A DNA stretch of 64,000 nt from Raffaelea ambrosiae (taxonomy: Eukaryota; Ascomycota; Sordariomycetes; Ophiostomatales; Ophiostomataceae). Below are positions 58,119 through 64,000 of this stretch, one piece after another. How positions within the stretch are numbered: the first letter of the stretch is position 1; every line of letters begins with the position of its first letter. The stretch is taken from NCBI GenBank assembly GCA_002778195.1, contig PCDI01000008.1, positions 427,330 through 491,329 of the forward strand. The letters are read 5' to 3'. The notes under the pieces were generated by a model, which was given only the letters and a program-made list of their open reading frames with translations, was not told the DNA's origin and ran no database searches. Position numbers and translations under genes: made by a program.

Positions 58119-59927
58119 GGCTGGGGCCAGCAAGTAGAGGCAAGTATGTGCAAGTTTGTGGGTGCTTTAGGTGTGGACAGGCCGGCCGACTCAAAAAGCT
58201 CCCATCTTCAGGATGCTGCGACCAGCACTAACACGGACTTGGCCGGGTTGGAGGGATGGCCCGGCGGCGGTGCCCGCTCCAAAAGGCAGACCGAAACAAC
58301 AACGATAAGACCAAAAAACCAAACAAAGAAACGATGAAAAAAAAAGAAAAAGAAAAAGCCCAAACAATGGGCCAACAAAGTTTACGCAAGCAACGGGATG
58401 TATCAGGTCAACTTCTGCCGCACGAACTTCCAAGAAATGCCTGCTAGCAGGCCAAGATACCCAAACGGCTAGGCAAACTAGCCAACCAAAGGCCCCGAGA
58501 ATGGCATCGTTTGTGCTCTTTGTAACTGGTCCAGCTGGTTAGCTGCAGGGCTGGCCACTAGTTTCAGAGCCTGGGGTCGACCAGTCAGTCTCCACTTTCG
58601 GCTGTGGAACTGCCAACTTCGGCTCACCGATGGCAATTCGTGTTTACCGAGTTTGGCGGCCACGTTTCCTGGTTGATTGGACGAGAGATACAAGCAACAA
58701 AAGCTGGCTAGCAGACCCCAGACGATGCTATTGAGAGGACATATACGCCAAGCGGGCCGTTTTTATTGATTTGACAAAAAAAAAGACAAAGACACATGGA
58801 ATGAGGGCTGAGCTTGAGGGAATAAAACCATCAAGAAAAAAAAGGAGGAGAGTTGCAGAGAAAGCACCTGCCAGCTGAAATAGAAAAATCGAGATAGCGG
58901 AAACAAGCTTTCGGGGAGCAGACTACGCCAACCAATTGATCGGACAGAAAGAAAGCTTGTGGCCCGCCCACGGAATCCTTCTTATGACATTCAGATACAG
59001 ACCCCCCTCATGCCAAGACCGGATCTCGGACCCGCTCGGATCCCGTATAACACATTGCTCCAAGACAGGAACCTTGTGTGTGCATTGGGCCGTTTCCCGG
59101 TATGGTCGTGTGAGCTATTGCCCAAGAAGGAAGGTCGCCATCGCCAAGCATGCCGACATACTCGTGCACCGCTGCTGCGTCGGATATCGCTGATAGTCGC
59201 TCTGCCGTGCTGGCATGCAAAGCAGGGTCGACTATGAGGCCACGAGTCGGCTGCAAAGACGCAATTCCTGGCCCAAGTGTTGCAACTACTGCTGCCGAGG
59301 TGGTTTCTATGACCTTTAGGGTGTTGCTGATCCAAATACAGCCACCACTGGACACGTGCGTCTATCCTCTTTGGGATAGCCCAGTTGCCTGATAGCGTAG
59401 AGATCGGCCTTTCTACCCCATCGACAGCCCGTGTTGTTCATCCCATCACAGCGTACAACGTTACCCCGTGCTCTGATAACAGGCGAAAAGACGCTGTTCC
59501 GGAGGACAATACCCCGGGTGCCCGCAGACACGCAACACATGTACAATGAGCACTTGCAGACGGAAAGACGGGAGGGCGCTCGTTGTCCAGGCTGGCTAGT
59601 TCGGGCATGTCCCCGTCCCGGCACCGAATGACGCGGCATTGGCATTGGAGAGAAGTGGGAGGGCAGTTTGGGTGGGGAGAAGAGCTGCGGGCAACCCTGC
59701 CAGGCCATTCGGGGCCATTTGGCTACTTGCTGCTTTTTTCTAGAACGAGAAGAAGAGGGAGAAGCTGTTGACGGGTCCAATGGGAGCTGTTATATTAAAT
59801 ATACTACTTGACTGCGGTCCTCGCCCCGGGGTGCCGTCCTATTCCCCCCCTCCGTAGCTGAGGTAGGAGTAGAGAAACTCTGCCGTGACTTGACATTGCA
59901 CCTGGTGGTGATCAAGCCATACCCACG
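58119..59927. other. Divergent spacer, multicopper oxidase / phospholipase C
   Basis: A 1.8 kb divergent promoter region. No frame shows a known motif; A-rich runs at 58330-58370 and 58770-58850. It may serve both genes. Confidence 0.55.
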
Positions 59928-62432
59928 ATGCCTTCACTTTGGACTTGCGTGGCCGCTGCGGCCATGCTTGCGGCCACGGCCTCGGCCGACTCGCTCAAGG
60001 ACATCAAGCACATTGTGCTGTTCATGCAGGAGAACCGTGCTTTTGACCATGTACGTCTTTGTGTTCTTTGTGTTCTTCGCGTTTCTTCGATCGGAAATCG
60101 CCTACCAAGATGTCTTCTTTTCTGACCCACGGCGCCAGTACTTCGGCACCATGGCTGGCGTGCGCAACTTTGCGGACCCCAACGTCCAGGTGAACCCGGA
60201 CGGCAACACGACGTTTGAGCAGTAGGTGGCCTGCCATCAGGCTCGAGATCGTTTGGAAGAAAAGAAAACAAAGGAACTAAAACCGCACAGGCTGGTGTCG
60301 AGCTCCGAGAGCACGGATGCTCCGATTCTCAAGCCGTGGTACCTGAACCACCAGGGCGGCGTGTACTACAACGCCACCCGGTGCATGGCAGCGGGCAGCA
60401 ATGCCTGGTCGGCCATGCAAGGCGCCTACAACGGCGGCCTGGTCAACCAGTGGGTCGTGAAGAACACGCCGTACAACTGGGGCCACTTTACGCGCAAGGA
60501 GGTGCCCACACACTTTGACATTGCCGAGGGCTGGACCGTGCTGGACATGAACACGGAGAGCATCTTGGCGGCCACCTCGCCGAACCGCGTGTTCTGGATG
60601 AGCAACACGGTCAATGCGGCCGGCACCCCGTCGAACCCGGACGGCGACGGTTCGATCATCATTGACGACACCACGACGCCAGGTACGTGCTCGGTCAGTA
60701 GGGGGACCACAGAGAGAGACCACCACGCATGCTGATCACCCCCCTCACCCTCCCCCCCGGTCTAGGCTGCGAGAAGACGCACCTCAACTGCTTCCCGTTC
60801 ACCTGGAAGACGGTCCCCGAGTATCTCGAGGAGGCCGGCGTCAGCTGGCAGGTGTACCAGGACTACGACAACTTCGAGGACAACCCGCTGGCCTACTTTG
60901 AGCAGTACCAGAACGCCACCAACACGTCCGCGCTCAAGACCAAGGGCGACAGCTACAACCACCCACTGAGCGAGTTCTACGACCGCGCGCTCAACGGCAC
61001 GCTGCCGCAGGTCAGCTGGATCATCGGCCCCGCCGAGCTGTCGGAGCACTACCCGTACCTCCCCAGCGACGGCGCCTGGCTGCAGAAGAAGGTCGTGGAC
61101 TCGGTTGTCCAGGGCTCTGCCTACAAGGAGACGGCCTTGATTATCACGTATGACGGTAGGACCATTTCTGTCCCCTTTTGAGAATGGGTTTTTTGGTTTT
61201 TTGGTTTTTTGTTCTTTTCTTTTCTTGTTTTTTTTCTTTTTCTTTCCCCTGCCTCTCTTTCTCCTTCTTTTCTTCTTTTCTTCTCTTTTTCTTTCTTTCT
61301 TCACCAGCTCACATTGTCTAGAGGTCGGCGGCTGGGGTGACCATGTCGCTCCGATTGTGCCGCCGAACAACACGGCCGGCGAATGGCTCGAGGACCCGTC
61401 CAGCGGCGACTACGGCTGGGTTCCGGTCGGCCCCGGCTACCGCGTTCCCATGTACATCATTTCTCCCTGGACGCGGGGCGGCCACGTCTTTGTCGAGCAC
61501 GCCGACCACACCTCGCACAACCTCTTCCTGGAGGAATGGGCCACGGCCAACGGCTACAAGGGGCTCTATAGCGAGGAGCTTCCTCCGTGGCGTCGGCAGC
61601 ACATGTCCACGCTCTTGAATGCCTTTGATTTCAACAACGTGAGCCCTACACCACCACGTCCCCACTCCCGCCATGGTCAACAGACTCGGGGGGGGGGGGG
61701 GGAGAGGAAAAAGGAACATGCGGCTAACCCATCACCCACACATGGCAGCCCGACTACTCGATACCGTCCATCACCGAGCCCGACACCCCACTGACCGACG
61801 GCGACGTGGAGGAGGTGCGGCCCGTCGGCAGTCTGGGCCTCGGCGCCAACTCGGGCCCGTACACGGGGGCCGCCAAGTGCACGTCGGACAACAAGAACAA
61901 CCGCCAGCCCAGCGTGCCGTACGGCGAGGACAACATGAACCAGAACCTGACCACGCTGCCCGAGGACGGCTTCAAGCCCGTGCGCGGCGGCCTGACCGAG
62001 GGCCGCTTCCTGGTGTGGGAGAGCAACGGCCGCGCGCTCGCCCACGTGGGCGGCGGGCGGGTCGGCGCGACGGCGGCCACGGCGGGCCACGAGGACATCC
62101 GCCAGCGCTGGATCCTGCACCTGCAGGTGGCGGCCCACACGGTGACGAGCAAGCAGGCCAACTACGGCGGCATTCCCTTTACGCTGCAGTCGGCGCTGGA
62201 CGGCACCTACATCTCCAAGAACCACGGCAAGCTGACGACCAAGGCGTCCCTGGCCGAGACGTTTGCCGTGGTGTACCACGCCGACACGACCACGTACACC
62301 CTGGCCGTGGGCGTGTCCACGGGCAAGAGCACGGATCCGCACCTGGCCCTGACGGCCAAGTCGAGCGCGGTCAACTTCGAGGGCAAGGAGAGCGCCGGTG
62401 CGTTCTCCGTGTACAGCGTCAACTACAAATGA
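59928..62432 (+). CDS. Secreted phosphoesterase-type phospholipase C / acid phosphatase
   Basis: Six exons, join(59928..60050, 60139..60221, 60291..60682, 60766..61155, 61322..61638, 61749..62432), 662 residues. A signal peptide (VAAAAMLAATASA) is followed by IKHIVLFMQENRAFDH-YFGTMAG, the signature of the bacterial-type phosphoesterase family, split by intron 1. Other blocks: CEKTHLNCFPFTWKTVPEYLEEAGVSW, LIITYDE-VGGWGDHV (split by intron 4), and RGGHVFVEHADHTSHNLFLEEW. The last 130 residues (FLVWESNGRALAHVGGG...) match the beta-rich C-terminal domain of PlcN-type enzymes. It should hydrolyse phospholipid or other phosphoesters outside the cell, perhaps for phosphate acquisition. Intron 4 is a long T-rich tract and intron 5 contains a G run. 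Confidence 0.92.
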
Positions 62433-62937
62433 GCGGGGGGCAGGCGAGAACGCGCACATACAAAGGGAAACAGAGACAGCTCCTGTCTTTTAGGACAGCG
62501 GGAGGACCAATAGGTACGGTGCAAATTGGGCGGCGTAGTATGACGCCGACGTTGAGTTTCGTTCTTCACATTCATTTGGTGCTTCCTGGGCACTTTTGTA
62601 CATACACATCTACCCTATCCAGCTTGGCCAGAATGCATCTTTCACATAGTCCATTCGTGATACGCCCCGTGTGTGTCCTATCATTGCAGTTGCAGATCCA
62701 TCGTTTTGGACTGTTTTGAGTGTTATCGTTCCCCATCTATTATTCCAGACAAAAAGCTCCCGTTGGCTCGCTGCTATGCAATCTTTGAAACTTATTTTTA
62801 TTTTTATTTTTCACCGCCGGCAAATCTTTCCATCGATCCGACGTCGGCCGGTCTGATAAAGGATTGGGATGTGCCTATCTTGATTTTTTGAACCGATTGT
62901 GGTTGGGTTGTTTGGTTCTGCACTGCAAAGAGTGGTT
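62433..62937. other. Convergent 3' region, phospholipase C / MFS transporter
   Basis: Facing 3' flanks. No gene is supported. Confidence 0.6.
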
Positions 62938-63907
62938 TCAGGCCGATTCTTCGGCAGGATCGGCAACCGCTTCTGGATGCGTATCATCATCCACCAAGGC
63001 ACTGTCATCTGGTGGGAAGTGCGAGAACATGAGGACGGCCATGGCAACCATAGCGACGGCCTGCAAAGTGAGTCAGCAGGTGGATTGGGTGTGTGAGTAC
63101 AAAGCTGTAAGAGAAGAAGAAGACCAAAAAAGAAGACCAAAATAAAGAAGACCAAAAAAAGACCAAAAAAAAAAGACCAAAAAAAAAACGTACCCCATTG
63201 CAGACAAATGTAATGTAGGACTTGCCAATCGTGGACAAGGCCGAGAAGATGAACCCAAAGAGACCGAGCGTGGCCAGACGGGCAATGTTCTCGACCAGGG
63301 TGATGGCATTGAGGGCGTCGGTGCGCTGCGAGGACGGGCACATGGTGGTGATGACGCCCTTGGCCGCCGGGGCGGTGCCGGAGCCAAACGGGAGGAGGAC
63401 GGTGACGAGGTACATGTGCCAGCCCTCGGTGGCGAGAGCGGCACCGGCCGTCAGCATGCCGTCGACAAACAGACTCCACCGCAGGAAGAACAGGTCGAAG
63501 GCGTAGGCGGCCTTTTCTTCGTGCTGGTGCTCGTCGGGCAGGAGCGGCTCCTCTTCGACCTGCTGGCCCGTGACGACCTCGAAATCGCCGGGGTCCGTCG
63601 GGAAATTCTCGTTGACGGGGGTGTCGTCGTCGTCGTCATCGGAGACATCGACGGAGACAGTCTCGCTCGTGCTAGCGGTGCCGGCGGCGGCGGCGGCAGC
63701 GGCTCGCTCGCGGCGCATGCGGGTCTTGAACCAATGGCGGCCGACGGAGATGATGCGGGGAAACATGAAGATGAGGAAGATGGCGCGCATGAAGCCGTAG
63801 CCGGACATGAGCCAGGCGTTGTTGGCCTGGTTGAACTCGAAGATGGCCGTGGCATACATTTGGAGAAGCACCGGGGCATAGCCGGTGGCGAGCTGACAGG
63901 AGGGTTA

Positions 63908-63956
<49 letters not shown>

Positions 63957-64000
63957 GGCTGAAATACGCACCACACCCAAAAAGACGCCGGCACAGAGGA
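62938..64000 (-). CDS. MFS transporter, C-terminal part (runs off the window)
   Basis: Partial: complement(62938..63060, 63194..63892, 63972..>64000), at least 283 residues of the C-terminus. Exon joins: LCAGVFLGV-LATGYAP and YITFVCNG-AVAMVAMAVLMF. Hydrophobic segments include YGFMRAIFLIFMFPRII, FDLFFLRWSLFVDGMLTAGAAL, WHMYLVTVLLPFGSGTAPAAKGVITTM and LATLGLFGFIFSALSTIGKSYITF, with a long acidic cytosolic loop (SVDVSDDDDDDTPVNENF...EEEPLLPDE) in the middle as in fungal DHA1-like carriers. The substrate is unknown. Intron 63893-63971 contains a (GA)n microsatellite (about 63908-63953). Confidence 0.85.
63908..63953. repeat. (GA)n microsatellite inside an MFS intron
   Basis: About 22 GA dinucleotides, forming a CT tract on the coding strand just before the 3' splice site. 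Read directly from the sequence. Confidence 0.9.

Noticed and set aside
61673..62719. 348-codon plus-strand frame overlapping the last phospholipase C exon
   Set aside because: Out of frame with the spliced enzyme and made of Arg/Gly/His shadow sequence.

Overview
The window is nuclear DNA of a filamentous ascomycete (Pezizomycotina, most likely a Sordariomycete). The evidence is the short 50-130 nt introns with CTAAC/CTGAC branch points, split genes on both strands with no operons, pyrimidine-rich leaders, and fungal-only families (divergent Ftr1/Fet3 iron uptake, Dfg5/Dcw1-type GH76, fungal rhodopsin-like membrane protein, NACHT-ankyrin STAND protein, DUF7704). Introns were placed by eye from GT/GC..AG sites and reading-frame continuity. 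No homology search was possible, so family names rest on motif recognition.

Layout. 1.9-7.3 kb (minus): a large Sec7-PH Arf-GEF. 10.5-13.7 kb (plus): a short-chain dehydrogenase with a GC-AG intron, then an NmrA/isoflavone-reductase-like protein. 15.1-26.5 kb: high-affinity reductive iron uptake, with the permease FTR1 (minus) and the ferroxidase FET3 (plus) head to head across an unusually long 8.4 kb spacer. That spacer holds two exact ATCAGATAA sites of the type bound by fungal iron GATA repressors. 27.3-37.4 kb: a phytanoyl-CoA-dioxygenase-like enzyme, a six-exon MFS sugar transporter, a GH76 mannosidase and a seven-helix rhodopsin-like membrane protein.

37.4-46.4 kb is gene-poor and partly decayed. 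It contains an assembly gap (135 N) that cuts a small glycine-rich gene, a frameshifted flavin monooxygenase pseudogene (NtaA/SnaA/DszA type), an APH-fold kinase-like gene, an intron-containing tRNA-Pro(CGG) and a possible F-box relic. 46.4-58.1 kb is an oxidative block: a DUF7704 membrane protein, a FAD phenol-hydroxylase-like monooxygenase, a secreted tyrosinase, a 1084-residue HeLo-like/NACHT/ankyrin (NLR-like) protein and a membrane-anchored multicopper oxidase. The last four are all on the minus strand. 59.9-62.4 kb encodes a secreted phosphoesterase-type phospholipase C, and the right edge holds the 3' end of an MFS transporter.

Functional reading. FTR1 and FET3 form one iron-uptake machine. 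The phenol-type monooxygenase, tyrosinase and multicopper oxidase could act together on phenolics or pigment, with an immune-type NLR embedded among them. That grouping is an inference from position only. The most unusual sequence-level items are the 25-nt micro-exon that carries the P-loop of the NLR, the long FTR1-FET3 spacer, the decayed flavin monooxygenase, and a dispersed TACATAGTA-type motif in spacers.
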